Position numbers and translations under genes: made by a program
The notes under the pieces: model-generated
What the model was told of the DNA's origin: nothing
What the model saw: the letters and a program-made list of their open reading frames with translations, nothing else
Database searches by the model: none
Shown here: piece by piece, positions 15,327 through 25,703 of the stretch
Layout of the letters: each line of letters starts with the position of its first letter
How positions within the stretch are numbered: the stretch's first letter is position 1
Source of the DNA: Microbacteriaceae bacterium
Lineage (GTDB): Bacteria > Actinomycetota > Actinomycetes > Actinomycetales > Microbacteriaceae
DNA length: 64,000 nucleotides
Assembly (NCBI GenBank): GCA_025463545.1
Contig: JAODAR010000014.1
Span: 58,192 to 122,191, forward strand
Direction of reading: 5' to 3'

Positions 15327-16304
15327 GTGACCGACGCAACGCTGCCGCACGACCCGCTCTGGCCCCGCGCCGGTGGCTGGCCGTCGCCGCACTCCGTACC
15401 GGGGGATTCGCCGATCGACCTGGCCCTGATCGGCGTACCGACGTGGCGCACGTCACTCTCGGCGACCGATGCCGGGAAGACCCCGGCCGCGATCCGGGCC
15501 GCGCTCCGCCGCTACAGCGGGGCAGTGATTCCCGACCGCGGCCGCATCGGGTCCGCCGGCCTCCCGCGCTCACTCGCCGGTCTCGTCATTGCCGACTTCG
15601 GCGACGTGCTGGAGCCTGATGGCCCCGAGGGCGAGGCCCGCGCTATCGCTGACGTCGCTGCGGCGGCCCTGCGGTCGAGGGTGGTCGTTGCGCTCGGCGG
15701 CGACAATTCGCTGACTGTTCCCGTGGCGCTCGCCGCGTGGGCTTCGGCCGGCAACCTCACCGGGGAGAACGCGACCGGCCTGAGCGGTGCTGGGCTCATC
15801 ACCCTCGACGCCCACTACGACCTGCGTGACGGCGTGTCCAACGGTTCTCCAGTGCGCCGGCTGGTGCAGGACTTCGGACTCGACGGCCGCCGGGTGGTGC
15901 AGATCGGCATCGCCGACTTCGCCAACTCCGTGGAATATGCCCGGCGGGCTATGGACTTGGGGATCACTGTGGTGCACCGCGACGAACTGCACCGGCGGTC
16001 GATGGCTGACGTGTTCGCCGAGGCGCTCGAGATCGCCGGCGGCGGCGGCGGACCGATCCACGTGGACGTCGACGTCGACGTGTGCGACCGGTCCGTCGCT
16101 CCCGGATGCCCCGCGTCGGTACCGGGCGGACTCTCGGCCTACGAACTGCGCCAGGCGGCCCGCGCGGCTGGCACCGACCCGCGCGTGGCATCCGTCGATC
16201 TCGCCGAGGTGGACGCCAGTGCCGACGCCGCCGACGGCCGCACCGTGCGCCTGGCCGCGCTGTGCGTGCTCGAGGTCGCCGCCGGCCTGCTCGATCGCCC
16301 CTAG
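15327..16304 (+). CDS. hutG: Formiminoglutamase/ureohydrolase of the arginase superfamily, probable HutG
   Basis: 325 residues with arginase-fold metal motifs: LGGDNSLTVPVALA, LDAHYDLRDGVSNGSPVRRL and VDVDVDVCDRSVAPG. In histidine degradation HutG hydrolyses N-formimino-L-glutamate to glutamate and formamide. Assignment rests on GGDNS (common in HutG, versus GGDHS in agmatinases) and on hutI/hutU beside it. GTG 15327 follows TAGGGT (15314-15319) by 7 nt with no Shine-Dalgarno, a leaderless start. It faces hutI, with a family A hairpin between the two stops. Confidence 0.88.
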   Translation: MTDATLPHDPLWPRAGGWPSPHSVPGDSPIDLALIGVPTWRTSLSATDAGKTPAAIRAALRRYSGAVIPDRGRIGSAGLPRSLAGLVIADFGDVLEPDGPEGEARAIADVAAAALRSRVVVALGGDNSLTVPVALAAWASAGNLTGENATGLSGAGLITLDAHYDLRDGVSNGSPVRRLVQDFGLDGRRVVQIGIADFANSVEYARRAMDLGITVVHRDELHRRSMADVFAEALEIAGGGGGPIHVDVDVDVCDRSVAPGCPASVPGGLSAYELRQAARAAGTDPRVASVDLAEVDASADAADGRTVRLAALCVLEVAAGLLDRP

Positions 16305-16343
16305 GTGCCCAGCTCGGCCGGTGCCCAGCTTCGGCCGCGGGCG

Positions 16344-16405
16344 CGTGAGGGGACACGAAGTCCTGGTCGAGCAACGCCGACACCAGGACACGATGGCCCC
16401 TCACG
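16344..16405. repeat. Intergenic hairpin repeat, family A (copy 2)
   Basis: The left arm from 16345 (GTGAGGGGACACGAAGTCCT, then GGT) pairs with the right arm 16382-16404 (CCAGGACACGATGGCCCCTC, then AC). Nearly all arm positions match outside the ACACGAA/CCATCGT segment. It lies between the convergent hutG and hutI genes, with 11 bp to the hutI stop. Confidence 0.82.
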
Positions 16406-16415
16406 AGGTGGTCCG

Positions 16416-17618
16416 TCACCAGGCGTCTGCGGCGTCGAACACCGTGCCGCCGTCCTTCCAGACCCGGCGCACCAGCGGCACGCCGGGGCGATAGGCGAGG
16501 TGCACGTACGAGCCGGCGCGCAGCTGCACCAGGTCGGCACGGGCGCCCACCCCGATGTGGCCGATGTCGGTTCGTCGCAGAGCGGCGGCCCCGCCCGCCG
16601 TTGCTGCCCAAACCGCCTCCGCCGGCGTCATCGCCATCTCGCGTACTGCCACGGCGATGCAGAACGGCAGCGACGACGTGAACGACGAGCCGGGGTTGCA
16701 GTCGCTCGCCAGGGCCACCGTCACGCCGGCGTCGATCAGCCGCCGGGCATCGGGATACGGCTGCCGGGTTGAGAACTCGACCCCGGGCAGGAGCGTGGCC
16801 ACGGTCGGTGACCCGGCCAGGGCTGCCACGTCGTCATCGCTGAGGAAGGTGCAGTGATCGACGGATGCCGCTCCGAGCTCGACCGCGAGCCGCACCCCGT
16901 CGCCCGGCGCGAGCTGGCTGGCATGCACCCGTACTCCGAGGCCGCGGGCGGCTCCGGCCTGAAGGATGCGCCGGCTCTGCTCCACGGTGAAGGCACCGGT
17001 TTCGCAGAACGCGTCGATCCATTTCGTGTGTGCGGTGCACGCGTCGAGCATCTCGCCGGTGACGAGATCGACATACTCGTCGGCGCGGCCGGCGAATTCG
17101 GGCGGAACAACGTGTGCCCCGAGGAAGGTGACCTCCGGCGTGATTTCGGCGGCCAGCCGCACCAGCCGCTCCTCGTCGGCGACCGAGAGTCCGTAGCCGC
17201 TCTTGACCTCCACCGTGGTGGTGCCCTGGGCCAGCATCTCGGCGACGAACCCGTGCAGCCGCTGCCGCAGGTCGGCATCCGTTGCGGCTCGAGTGGCGGC
17301 AACGGTCGAGCGGATGCCGCCGGCGGAATATGCCTCGCCGCTCATCCGGGCTTCGAACTCGGCGGCCCGATCGCCACCGAACACGATGTGGCTGTGACTG
17401 TCGACGAATCCGGGGAGCACGCAGGCGCCGCCCACATCGGTGACCGTGTCCGCCGTGCCCTGGGCAGCTGCTTCCTCTGCCCGGCCAACCCAACTGACGC
17501 GCCCGGCTTCGATCAGCACTGCCGCGTCGGTGAGCAGGCCGAGCCGCTCGGCGCCGTGCGCGTCAGGCGCGGCGTTGGTGACGAGCTGCCCGATATTCGT
17601 CACGAGCTCGCGGGTCAT
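16416..17618 (-). CDS. hutI: Imidazolonepropionase
   Basis: 400 residues of the amidohydrolase superfamily. Metal and substrate motifs are [47 protein letters not shown] and [13 protein letters not shown]. The enzyme opens the imidazolone ring to give N-formimino-L-glutamate, the third step of histidine catabolism. Its ATG overlaps the hutU stop (ATGA, 17615-17618), so hutU-hutI is a coupled operon in pathway order. Confidence 0.96.
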   Translation of the reverse strand: MTRELVTNIGQLVTNAAPDAHGAERLGLLTDAAVLIEAGRVSWVGRAEEAAAQGTADTVTDVGGACVLPGFVDSHSHIVFGGDRAAEFEARMSGEAYSAGGIRSTVAATRAATDADLRQRLHGFVAEMLAQGTTTVEVKSGYGLSVADEERLVRLAAEITPEVTFLGAHVVPPEFAGRADEYVDLVTGEMLDACTAHTKWIDAFCETGAFTVEQSRRILQAGAARGLGVRVHASQLAPGDGVRLAVELGAASVDHCTFLSDDDVAALAGSPTVATLLPGVEFSTRQPYPDARRLIDAGVTVALASDCNPGSSFTSSLPFCIAVAVREMAMTPAEAVWAATAGGAAALRRTDIGHIGVGARADLVQLRAGSYVHLAYRPGVPLVRRVWKDGGTVFDAADAW

Positions 17619-19366
17619 GGCGTGGTCCCGCCCTCCCACATCGGAACCCGCAGGCCACGCTCCCGGGCGACCTCGGCGGCCCGCTCGTAGCCCGCGTCGA
17701 CGTGGCGCATCACGCCGGTGCCGGGGTCGTTGGTGAGCACCCGTTCGATCTTCTCGGCGGCCAAGGGCGTCCCGTCGGCGACGATGACCTGGCCGGCGTG
17801 GATGCTACGGCCGATGCCCACGCCGCCACCGTGGTGGATCGATACCCAGGTCGCTCCGGACGCGGTATTCAGCAGCGCATTCAGCAGCGGCCAGTCGGCG
17901 ATGGCGTCGGAGCCGTCCTTCATCGCCTCGGTCTCCCGGTACGGGGATGCGACGGAGCCTGAGTCGAGATGGTCACGGCCGATCACGATCGGGGCGCTGA
18001 GCTCACCGGAGGCCACCATCTCGTTGAACTTCAGCCCGGCGAGGTGCCGCTCCGTGTAGCCGAGCCAGCAGATGCGGGCGGGCAATCCCTCGAAATGCAC
18101 CTTTTCGCCCGCGGCGGTGATCCATCGACGGAGCTTCGCATCCTCGGGGAACAGTTCCACGATGGCCTTGTCGGTGGCTGCGATGTCGGCCGGGTCGCCG
18201 GACAGGGCCACCCAGCGGAACGGGCCCTTTCCCTCGGCGAACAGGGGGCGGATGTACGCGGGCACGAACCCGGGGAAGTCGAACGCGCGCTCATACCCGC
18301 CCAGCTGCGCCTCGGCACGGATCGAGTTGCCGTAGTCGAAGACCTCGGCCCCGGCGTCCTGAAACCCGACCATCGCCTCCACCTGCCTGGCCATCGAGGC
18401 GCGGGCGCGGTCGGTGAAGGCGACGGGGTCGGCATCGGCCAGGGCGTGCCATTCCTCGACGCTGACCCCCTCGGGCAGGTAAGCGAGCGGGTCGTGCGCG
18501 GACGTCTGGTCGGTGACGATGTCGATCGGCACCTTCCGGGCGAGCAGTTCGGGGAAGATCGTTGCGGCGTTGCCGACCAGCCCGACCGAAAGCGGCACCC
18601 GGGCATCGCGCGCCGCGATGACGCGCGCGACGGCGTCGTCGACATCCGTTGCCACTTCGTCGAGGTAGCCCTTGTCGACCCGGCGCTGCAGCCGGGTTCG
18701 GTCGACGTCGACGATGAGCACGACGCCTTCGTTGAGGGTCACGGCCAGTGGCTGTGCGCCGCCCATGCCGCCGCACCCGCCGGTGAGGGTGAGGGTTCCG
18801 GCGAGAGTGGCGACACTCTGCCCATCAGGCCCACCCGTGCGGGCGGCGATTCTGGCGGCGACTGCGGCGAAGGTTTCGTAGGTGCCCTGGAGGATGCCCT
18901 GCGTGCCGATGTAGATCCACGACCCGGCGGTCATCTGGCCGTACATGGTGAGTCCGAGGGCCTCAAGCCGGCGGAACTCGGGCCAGGTCGCCCAGTCGCC
19001 GACAAGGTTGGAATTGGCGATCAGCACCCGTGGCGCCCACTCGTGGGTGCGGAACACGCCGACCGGCTTGCCCGATTGCACCAGCAGCGTCTCGTCCTTC
19101 TCGAGTGTGGTCAGCGTGCGCACGATCGCGTCGTAGGCCTCCCAGGTGCGGGCGGCCTTACCGGTGCCGCCGTAGACCACGAGTTCTTCCGGGTGCTCGG
19201 CCACCTCCGGGTCGAGGTTGTTCATCAGCATGCGGAGCGGACCCTCGGTCTGCCAGCTCTTCGCGGTCAGCGTTGAGCCGCGGGCGGCGCGCACGGTGTG
19301 GGTCGGTGCGACGGCTGCGGCCACGCCCGGTTTGGTGACGGCCGGACTGATGTCAGAAGTGGTCAT
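17615..19366 (-). CDS. hutU: Urocanate hydratase
   Basis: 583 residues, full length. It carries the catalytic-NAD+ segment [17 protein letters not shown], the opening [20 protein letters not shown] and a C-terminal [16 protein letters not shown]. Urocanase adds water to urocanate to give imidazolone propionate. ATG 19366 matches the family N-terminus; the frame is open upstream but with unrelated sequence. Two operator-like palindromes sit 17-72 bp upstream, the stronger shared with the hutH/iclR region. Confidence 0.97.
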   Translation of the reverse strand: MTTSDISPAVTKPGVAAAVAPTHTVRAARGSTLTAKSWQTEGPLRMLMNNLDPEVAEHPEELVVYGGTGKAARTWEAYDAIVRTLTTLEKDETLLVQSGKPVGVFRTHEWAPRVLIANSNLVGDWATWPEFRRLEALGLTMYGQMTAGSWIYIGTQGILQGTYETFAAVAARIAARTGGPDGQSVATLAGTLTLTGGCGGMGGAQPLAVTLNEGVVLIVDVDRTRLQRRVDKGYLDEVATDVDDAVARVIAARDARVPLSVGLVGNAATIFPELLARKVPIDIVTDQTSAHDPLAYLPEGVSVEEWHALADADPVAFTDRARASMARQVEAMVGFQDAGAEVFDYGNSIRAEAQLGGYERAFDFPGFVPAYIRPLFAEGKGPFRWVALSGDPADIAATDKAIVELFPEDAKLRRWITAAGEKVHFEGLPARICWLGYTERHLAGLKFNEMVASGELSAPIVIGRDHLDSGSVASPYRETEAMKDGSDAIADWPLLNALLNTASGATWVSIHHGGGVGIGRSIHAGQVIVADGTPLAAEKIERVLTNDPGTGVMRHVDAGYERAAEVARERGLRVPMWEGGTTP

Positions 19367-19382
19367 ACTGCGATCCCACACC

Positions 19383-19438
19383 ACGGGACATCGCGGAACA
19401 ACGCCGCGCTGTGGCCTCGTGTCCGACATCCCGGACAC
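19383..19438 (-). promoter_or_regulatory. Probable IclR/Hut operator upstream of hutU
   Basis: GTGTCCG-ACATCC-CGGACAC (19419-19438) is a perfect inverted repeat with 7-bp arms. A degenerate version (CGGGACATCGCGGAAC, 19384-19399) lies closer to the hutU start. The strong site matches the one at 24862-24881 beside iclR in 16 of about 18 central positions. Two sites in front of one operon suggest cooperative repression. Confidence 0.75.
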
Positions 19439-19580
19439 CGGGTGCCGAGAACCGTTCATAGGGCCGACCGCGTCGTCTTCCCGGCCGCTTGTGCGTAACT
19501 CGTGCAAATCATCCCGTGGCGCAGGAGACTTCCGCGGAATGACGTGGGAGAGGCCCGCGATGCAGGGCGGGGCGGCTGCG

Positions 19581-21371
19581 TTACTGGTGTTCGCCGAGGA
19601 CGACACCGCGGTCGAGCATGAACGGCTGCGGGTCGACACGGACGCCGTTGATGCGCACCTCGAAGTGGAGGTGGCAACCGGTGGAGGCTCCGGTGCTGCC
19701 GACCCCGGCAATGACCTGGCCGGCGATCACGGATTCGCCCACCGACACCAGGGTGGATCCGGTCGCGATGTGCGCGTATCCGGTTTCGACGCCGTCACCA
19801 TGATTGATCAGGATCCAGTTGCCGTACGTGCCGAGGGGGCCCACCGCCTCGACCACTCCCGTCGTGGCGGCATAGATTCCAGCGCCGCAAGCGGCGCCCA
19901 TGTCAGTCGCGTAGTGGAAGGGGTTCACCCCGGGGATCGGCAGGTCCGGTCGCGGACCGAAGCGATCGGTGATGGACCCGACGGCCGGTGTGGCCCAGCC
20001 CTGGGCACTCAATTGGCCGTTGTCGCTGATGACCGGAAGCGGAGTCATGCCGGTGACGCCGGCGGTGGCGGCGGTACCCAGCGCGTCGAGGTCCGCCGTG
20101 GCCTCCTCGAAGTCCGCCTTCGCTGCCTCCATCTCGCTGAACGTGTTGTCGACCGGGATGCTGTCGGCAAGCTGCTGGGCGGCGGCTTCCTGTCCGCTGA
20201 GCCGGTCAGCTCGTTTCTGGTCCGCGCCTGCCCGTTCCCGCACGGCAGTGAGGCTTCCGGTCAGCTGTGTGAGCTTGTCGAGGGTTCCAAGCTGGTAGAG
20301 CAGGCTGTCACCGGCATTGCGGTCGAGCAGCACGTCCATGGCTGCGTCACCCCCGCGCTGCTGGGCCAGCGCACGGATCAGCGCGGCGACCACACGGTGA
20401 GACTGGTCGGCGGTGCGCGATGCCTCTGTGACCAGGTCGTGCACAAGCGTGACGCGGTCAAGCGCGGCGTCGCGCTCGGCCTTGGCGGATGCGTAGGCCA
20501 ATTTTGCGTCGTCATAGGCGTGCGACGCGGAGTCCACTCTGGCCTGCGCGGCGGTGAATGCGGCCAGCCGCGCGGCTGCTTCTCGCTCCGCTACAGCTTG
20601 GGCCGCCGCAGCCGCCGCAGCCGCAGCCGCAGCAGCGGCTGCGGCGCGCGTGTTGGGCACGGTCTGGACGGGGATCGGGTTGCTCGGCTCCGGCGTCAGC
20701 ACCGGGGCCGGGTCCACGGACGGGTCAACGGGTGGGTCAATGGGCGGGCCCACGGTTGGCTCGATTGGCGGAACGACCGGCGGGTCGGTTGGTGGGTAAG
20801 CCGGGATTGTCGGAGTCGGCGTTGGTGCAGGTGTGGAGGGTGCCGGCGTTGGTGGTGCGAGCGTTGGTGGTGCGGGCGTTGGTGGTGCCGGTGTGGAGGG
20901 TGCCGGCGTTGGTGGTGCCGGTGTGGGTGGTGCCGGTGTTGGTGGTGCGGGCGTTGGTGGTGCCGGTGTCGAGGGTGCGGGCGTTGGTGGTGCCGGTGTT
21001 GGCGGTGCCGGCGTTGATGGCCCAGATGCCGGTGGTGCAGGTGTGGAGGGTGCCGGTGTCGACGGTTCAGGTGTCACTGGAGCCGGGCTGGAAAGAGCAC
21101 CAGCGGACCGAGCCGCCCGGTCGGCCGGATCGGCGGGCGTCATGTCCACCGTTGTCCCGGAGGAGTCCTCGCCGACAACACCGCCAACCGCAACATCGGG
21201 CGCCGTGACGGCGCTTGCCGCTGCCGCTGGACCGCTGACTGCGATGCCGACCGTCACGAGGGGTACGACGAACAAGGCGAGTGCGACGACCAGATGGCGC
21301 GGCAGACCGATGCCCGGCGGGCGTCGACTGCGACGAATGCTCATCTTTGGCGTCATAAACGTGCGATCCAT
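19581..21371 (-). CDS. Secreted M23/LytM-family metallopeptidase with Pro/Thr-rich repeat linker
   Basis: About 596 residues: signal sequence (RRSRR then a hydrophobic core and PAAAASA), a linker of [10 protein letters not shown] repeats, a poly-alanine run of ~15 (~246-262), a coiled coil (~265-430), and a C-terminal LytM domain with the zinc residues in FHYATDMG and HLHFEV. These enzymes cut peptidoglycan cross-bridges or activate other hydrolases; the coiled coil resembles those of cell-division or envelope peptidases. The start is uncertain among ATGs at 21371, 21356 and 21344; none has a strong ribosome-binding site. Its position between hutU and hutH is not explained by function. Confidence 0.85.
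   Translation of the reverse strand: MDRTFMTPKMSIRRSRRPPGIGLPRHLVVALALFVVPLVTVGIAVSGPAAAASAVTAPDVAVGGVVGEDSSGTTVDMTPADPADRAARSAGALSSPAPVTPEPSTPAPSTPAPPASGPSTPAPPTPAPPTPAPSTPAPPTPAPPTPAPPTPAPPTPAPSTPAPPTPAPPTLAPPTPAPSTPAPTPTPTIPAYPPTDPPVVPPIEPTVGPPIDPPVDPSVDPAPVLTPEPSNPIPVQTVPNTRAAAAAAAAAAAAAAAQAVAEREAAARLAAFTAAQARVDSASHAYDDAKLAYASAKAERDAALDRVTLVHDLVTEASRTADQSHRVVAALIRALAQQRGGDAAMDVLLDRNAGDSLLYQLGTLDKLTQLTGSLTAVRERAGADQKRADRLSGQEAAAQQLADSIPVDNTFSEMEAAKADFEEATADLDALGTAATAGVTGMTPLPVISDNGQLSAQGWATPAVGSITDRFGPRPDLPIPGVNPFHYATDMGAACGAGIYAATTGVVEAVGPLGTYGNWILINHGDGVETGYAHIATGSTLVSVGESVIAGQVIAGVGSTGASTGCHLHFEVRINGVRVDPQPFMLDRGVVLGEHQ
20822..21075. repeat. 15-bp tandem repeats encoding [10 protein letters not shown] units
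   Basis: Repeated GGTGGTGC[CG]GG[CT]GTT-like units on the plus strand encode the Pro/Thr/Ser/Ala linker of the M23 peptidase on the minus strand. Copy number of such near-identical units commonly varies by slippage. Confidence 0.8.
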
Positions 21372-21476
21372 TTTCGGGTCATGGATGACCGGTGACATGC
21401 ACCAGCGTGGCGTCAGTATTTCACGGCCCATGCCGGCGCACAACCACTCCAAGTGGGGGTATGACGCTGGTTCGGA

Positions 21477-23147
21477 TCACGTGACGGTCAAGAGGTCATG
21501 GTCGGCGATCGCCTCCCGCGACAACACTCGGTACCCTTCCTCCTCGAAGAACACGGTGATCCGGTCATCCTCACTGCGCATCACGATTCCCGGGCCCCAC
21601 TGGCGATGCCGTACGGCGGTCTCGGGCGGGAAGGGATCGTCGTCCAGGGCCCCGCCTTTGGCCGCCACCAGCGGCGCCGCGGCATCCGTTTCATAGGCGC
21701 TGCCCGAGGCGCAGGTGTCGCAATTCCCGCACGGCTCGGGCAGGTCTTCGCCGAAATAGCCGAGTAGGAACTGCCGTCGGCAGCCGGACGTCTCCGCATA
21801 CGCGCGCATCATCGCCAGCCGGGAGTCCTCGATGCGCTCCCGTGCCTCGGCTTTCGAAATCGCACGCTCAGCCGCCTCACCAGGCGGAATGGATACTGCC
21901 GCCCGTACCCCGCGGCGGCCGCTGATGACAGTTCCCGCCTCCTCGAGCAGGTTGACCAGACTCGAAGTGCGGCGGGGAGACAGCCCGACGGCCTCGGCGA
22001 GCGCCCGCATCCGGATCGGCGAGGCCGAGTCGGCAAGCACGCGAAACGTCTCGGACAACTCGGCCGGTCGGGGGGAACCCGAGTTGAAGAAGGTGCGGAG
22101 GCCCAGGTCTTCAGACCGGTAGTGCAGGGTCGCGGAGGCCGGATTGTTGTCACGTCCTGCCCGACCGATCTCCTGGTAATACGCGTCGAGCGACTCGGTG
22201 ACCGCGGCGTGCACGACGAAGCGCACGTTCGGTTTGTCGATGCCCATCCCAAACGCCGAGGTGGCGACCACGACGTCGAGGCGGTCCGCCTGGAACGCCT
22301 CGTGCGTGGCCCGGCGTTCGGCCGCTCGCAATCCGGCATGGTAAGCGGCGACGTTGATGCCCTGCGCGGCCATCTCCTCCGCGTAGCGCTCGGCGTCCTT
22401 GCGGGTTGCCACGTAGACCAGCCCGGGCTTCGGCAGCTGGGCGACCTGGTCGGTCACCGCCCGGCGCTTGTCGGCCTCCGCGGAATGCCGCACCACGTCG
22501 AGGTGCAGATTGGGGCGGTCGAACCCGCGGGTCAGCACCCCGGGATTCTTCAGCCCGAGCCGTTCCACGATCTCATCGCGCACCGGAGGGGATCCGGTCG
22601 CGGTGAGTGCCACCGTCGTCGGGTGACCGAGGCGGGCGATCACGTCGCCGAGGCGCAGGTAGTCCGGCCGGAAGTCATGACCCCACGAGGACACGCAGTG
22701 CGCCTCGTCCACCACGAACAGGGAAACCCCTACCCGGCGGAGGCGTTCGACGACCTCATCGTTGGCCAGCTGCTCCGGAGCCAGGAAGAGGTATTCCGCG
22801 TCGTCCGCAGCGATCGCGCTCCAGGCATCCGTGTTCTCCCGATCGGACTGCGCCGAGTTGACCGCTACCGCCTCCGGGGCGTCCCTGGCCGAAGTCAGGC
22901 CGGCCACCTGGTCGGCCTGCAGCGCGATCAGCGGCGACACGATCACCGTGGGCCCGTGCAGCAGCACGGAGGCGACCTGATAGATCGCGGACTTGCCGTA
23001 GCCGGTCGGCATCACCGCGAGCACGTCGTGGCCGGTCACGATCTGCTCGATCGCCTCGAGCTGGCCGGGGCGCAGTTCGTCCCAGCCGAACCGCTCGCGG
23101 GCGACCCGCGCGATCTCATCTCCGATGCGTTTCACTTCCGATGCCAT
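21477..23147 (-). CDS. RecQ-family ATP-dependent DNA helicase, short form
   Basis: 556 residues. Motifs include Walker A MPTGYGKSAIYQ, DEAH box [58 protein letters not shown] and a zinc-binding CRRQFLLGYFGE...CGNCDTC. No HRDC domain follows; a short beta-rich tail (HRQWGPGIVM) ends the protein. It unwinds DNA 3'-5' in repair and replication restart. AGAGGAGCG precedes ATG 23147. A second, full-length RecQ lies at 39275-41293. Only 84 bp separate it from hutH on the same strand, so it may be read through from hut transcription. Confidence 0.93.
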   Translation of the reverse strand: MASEVKRIGDEIARVARERFGWDELRPGQLEAIEQIVTGHDVLAVMPTGYGKSAIYQVASVLLHGPTVIVSPLIALQADQVAGLTSARDAPEAVAVNSAQSDRENTDAWSAIAADDAEYLFLAPEQLANDEVVERLRRVGVSLFVVDEAHCVSSWGHDFRPDYLRLGDVIARLGHPTTVALTATGSPPVRDEIVERLGLKNPGVLTRGFDRPNLHLDVVRHSAEADKRRAVTDQVAQLPKPGLVYVATRKDAERYAEEMAAQGINVAAYHAGLRAAERRATHEAFQADRLDVVVATSAFGMGIDKPNVRFVVHAAVTESLDAYYQEIGRAGRDNNPASATLHYRSEDLGLRTFFNSGSPRPAELSETFRVLADSASPIRMRALAEAVGLSPRRTSSLVNLLEEAGTVISGRRGVRAAVSIPPGEAAERAISKAEARERIEDSRLAMMRAYAETSGCRRQFLLGYFGEDLPEPCGNCDTCASGSAYETDAAAPLVAAKGGALDDDPFPPETAVRHRQWGPGIVMRSEDDRITVFFEEEGYRVLSREAIADHDLLTVT

Positions 23148-23231
23148 TCGGCCCGCTCCTCTCGCAGGCTTCCAGTTGATCCCCGCGAGCGTCTCCCGGC
23201 AACCCCATGGTCACGGATCGAGCTAGTCAGC

Positions 23232-24809
23232 TCAGACCAGGTCACAGACGGATGCGCACGCCTCCGTGACAGCGCCGGTCGCGACCAGCTGCACCACCGA
23301 TTCGATCTCGGGGGAGAGGAACCGGTCGTGGCCTGGCCCCTCCGCGACCGTGCGCACCAGAGCACGCACGGCGCCGGTGGCCGGGCCGGGCGAAAGCGGC
23401 ACTCGCAGGTCGAGCGAGCGCGCCGCGGTCATGATCTCGATCGCCAGCACCCGGCCGAGACCGTCCAGGCTCCGCCGCAGCTTCCGCGCGGCCGCCCAGC
23501 CCATGGACACGTGGTCCTCCTGCATGGCCGACGACGGGATCGAGTCAACGGATGCCGGCACCGCCAGCCGCTTGAGCTCGGAGACGATCCCGGCGGCCGT
23601 GTACTGCGCGATCATCAGTCCGGAGTCGACACCCACCTCGTGCGCGAGGAACGGGGGCAGCCCCTTGCTGCGCGCCACATCCAGGTGCCGGTCCGTGCGG
23701 CGCTCGCTCATGCTGGCGACGTCCGCGGCGGCGATGGCGAGGAAGTCCAGCACGTAGCCCACCGGTGCGCCGTGGAAATTGCCGTTGGATTCGACGCGGC
23801 CGTCGAGGGTCACCACCGGATTGTCGACGGCGCTGGCGAGCTCCCGCCCAGCGATCAGGGCGGCATGCGACGCGGTGTCGCGTGCGGCGCCGTGCACCTG
23901 CGGCGAGCAGCGCAGCGAATACGCGTCCTGCACAGTGGTGTCTTCGGGGCCCGCGTGGCTCGCCACCAGCGGCGAGCCGGCCAGCAGGGCGCGGAGATTC
24001 GCCGCGCTCGCGGCCTGCCCCACCTGCGGACGGAGGGCCTGCAAGTCGGCGGCGAAGACGGCATCCGTGCCGAGCAGGGCCTCCACGCTCATCGCCGCGG
24101 CGATGTCGGCGGTCGTGAGCAGGCGCGCCAGGTCGTCGAGGGCGAGCACCAGCATCCCGAGCATGCCGTCGGTGCCGTTGATCAGGGCAAGCCCCTCCTT
24201 CTCGGCGAGCACGACCGGCGTGATGCCTGCCGCCGCCAGCGCCTCGCCACCATCCATCAGAGTGCCGGCGGCGTCGCGCACCTCGCCCTCGCCCATGACG
24301 GCGAGTGCGCAGTGCGCCAGTGGTGCCAGGTCGCCGGAGCAGCCGAGCGACCCGTACTCCCGCACCACCGGTGTGATGCCGGCATTGAGCACGGAGGCGT
24401 AAGCTTCGGCGGTGGTGGGTCGCACGCCGGTGCGGCTGGTCATCAGCGTGGACAGTCGCAGCAGCATCAGGGCTCGTACCGCCTCGCGCTCCACTTCGGG
24501 GCCGCTCCCGGCGGCGTGCGAGCGCACCAAACTCGCCTGCAGCTGAGCACGACGATCGGCGGTGATGAAGGTTGTGGCGAGCGCGCCGAAACCGGTGGAG
24601 ATTCCGTAGTGGGGGTCAGCGTCGTCGGCCAGCGCGTCGATGATCTCGCGGGTCGCGGCGACACCCTCGAGGGCAGCAGGATCGAGCACGATCCGCGCGT
24701 CGTGCCGGGCGGCGGCGACGACATCCGCGAAGCTCACCGGCCCGGCGCCGACGACGACGTCACCCGACCGGGGCTCGCGGGAGGGCGCGGTGGCAGTGGC
24801 AAGGCTCAT
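23232..24809 (-). CDS. hutH: Histidine ammonia-lyase
   Basis: 525 residues. The MIO-forming region reads GSLGCSGDLAPLAHCAL; the prosthetic group would arise from Cys-Ser-Gly rather than the textbook Ala-Ser-Gly, a variant I recall from actinomycete HALs. PHYGISTGFGAL and SSAMQEDHVSMGWAAARK are also diagnostic. The enzyme deaminates histidine to urocanate, the first Hut step. The start ATG 24809 faces iclR, with the shared palindrome between the two. Confidence 0.96.
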   Translation of the reverse strand: MSLATATAPSREPRSGDVVVGAGPVSFADVVAAARHDARIVLDPAALEGVAATREIIDALADDADPHYGISTGFGALATTFITADRRAQLQASLVRSHAAGSGPEVEREAVRALMLLRLSTLMTSRTGVRPTTAEAYASVLNAGITPVVREYGSLGCSGDLAPLAHCALAVMGEGEVRDAAGTLMDGGEALAAAGITPVVLAEKEGLALINGTDGMLGMLVLALDDLARLLTTADIAAAMSVEALLGTDAVFAADLQALRPQVGQAASAANLRALLAGSPLVASHAGPEDTTVQDAYSLRCSPQVHGAARDTASHAALIAGRELASAVDNPVVTLDGRVESNGNFHGAPVGYVLDFLAIAAADVASMSERRTDRHLDVARSKGLPPFLAHEVGVDSGLMIAQYTAAGIVSELKRLAVPASVDSIPSSAMQEDHVSMGWAAARKLRRSLDGLGRVLAIEIMTAARSLDLRVPLSPGPATGAVRALVRTVAEGPGHDRFLSPEIESVVQLVATGAVTEACASVCDLV

Positions 24810-24861
24810 GCTCTGATTCGACACCACTGTGGGTCGCCAGGCGACGCGTCTACACTCGGTA

Positions 24862-24881
24862 CCGTCCGATATCCCGGACAC
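24862..24881. promoter_or_regulatory. Probable IclR/Hut operator between hutH and iclR
   Basis: GTCCG-ATATCC-CGGAC (24864-24879) is an inverted repeat nearly identical to the site before hutU (GTCCG-ACATCC-CGGAC). Its location between divergent hutH and iclR allows control of both genes. Confidence 0.75.
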
Positions 24882-24909
24882 TTGGGCGCAGCGACGGAAA
24901 CGAGGCGGG

Positions 24910-25680
24910 ATGCCGCAGTCCAAAGTTCCCGCAGCGGAGAGCGCCCTGCGGATCCTCACCCATCTGGCCGCCCAGCGCGGTCCGGTCGCGGCGTCATCCA
25001 TCGCCACCGCACTCGCCCTTCCGCGGTCCAGCGTGTATCAGCTGCTCGGGGTGCTCGCCGATCGCGGCTTCGTGGTGCACCTGCCCGAGGAGCGCCGTTA
25101 CGGCCTCGGGGTGAGCGCCTTTGAACTGAGCTCCGGCTTTTCCCGGCAGGAACCGCTCTCGCACCTTGGCCGTCCCCTGATCGCCGCCCTCGTCGACCGG
25201 CTGGGGGAGAGCGGGCACCTCGCCGTGCTGCACGGGCGGGACGTGCTCTACCTCGTGGAGGAACGCGCGCCGCGCCGCCCCTCACTGGTGACGGACGTCG
25301 GGGTGCGGCTCCCGAGTCACCTCACCGCGAGCGGGCGGGCGCTGCTGGCCGCGCTGCCGCCCGCCCAGCTGCGGGCGCTCTACCCGAACGCGGCCGCCTT
25401 CACAACCCGGCTCGGGAAGGGGCCCACGTCGTCCACCGAACTGCGCCGGCTCCTCGACCGGGTGCGAACCGACGGGTATGCGGTCGAGGACGGCGAGATC
25501 ACCGAGGGGATGGCATCCGTCGCCGTCGCCGTGTACGACCACGCCGGCTGGCCGGCCGCCGGGATCGCGGTCACGTTCCTCGCCGAGAACCTCCCGGAGC
25601 CGGAGTGGCCGACGCTGGCCGCGCAGATAGCGGCCACCGCGGCCGAGCTGTCTCGGCGCATCCGTGGCCGTCGCCCCTGA
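24910..25680 (+). CDS. IclR-family transcriptional regulator, probable hut regulator
   Basis: 256 residues: an N-terminal winged helix (AESALRILTHLAAQRGPVAA, SSVYQLLGVLADRGFV) and a C-terminal IclR effector domain (HLAVLHGRDVLYLVEE, LPSHLTASGRALLAALPP, DGEITEGMASVAV). ATG 24910 after GAGGCGGG aligns the HTH at the usual distance. Divergence from hutH and the shared operator before hutU make a role in histidine utilisation very likely; whether histidine, urocanate or another compound is the ligand is unknown. Confidence 0.9.
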   Translation: MPQSKVPAAESALRILTHLAAQRGPVAASSIATALALPRSSVYQLLGVLADRGFVVHLPEERRYGLGVSAFELSSGFSRQEPLSHLGRPLIAALVDRLGESGHLAVLHGRDVLYLVEERAPRRPSLVTDVGVRLPSHLTASGRALLAALPPAQLRALYPNAAAFTTRLGKGPTSSTELRRLLDRVRTDGYAVEDGEITEGMASVAVAVYDHAGWPAAGIAVTFLAENLPEPEWPTLAAQIAATAAELSRRIRGRRP

Positions 25681-25703
25681 ACGCACTCCACTCCCCACCG
25701 TTC

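Noticed and set aside
20822..21075. Tandem repeats considered as a possible CRISPR or minisatellite
   Set aside because: Units are 15 bp without unique spacers and are in frame as [10 protein letters not shown] codons of the peptidase linker.
22122..25124. A 1,000-codon open frame on the plus strand opposite recQ and hutH
   Set aside because: It is the non-stop antisense shadow of two clearly conserved genes in high-G+C DNA; the translation is Arg/Gly/His-rich with no domain.
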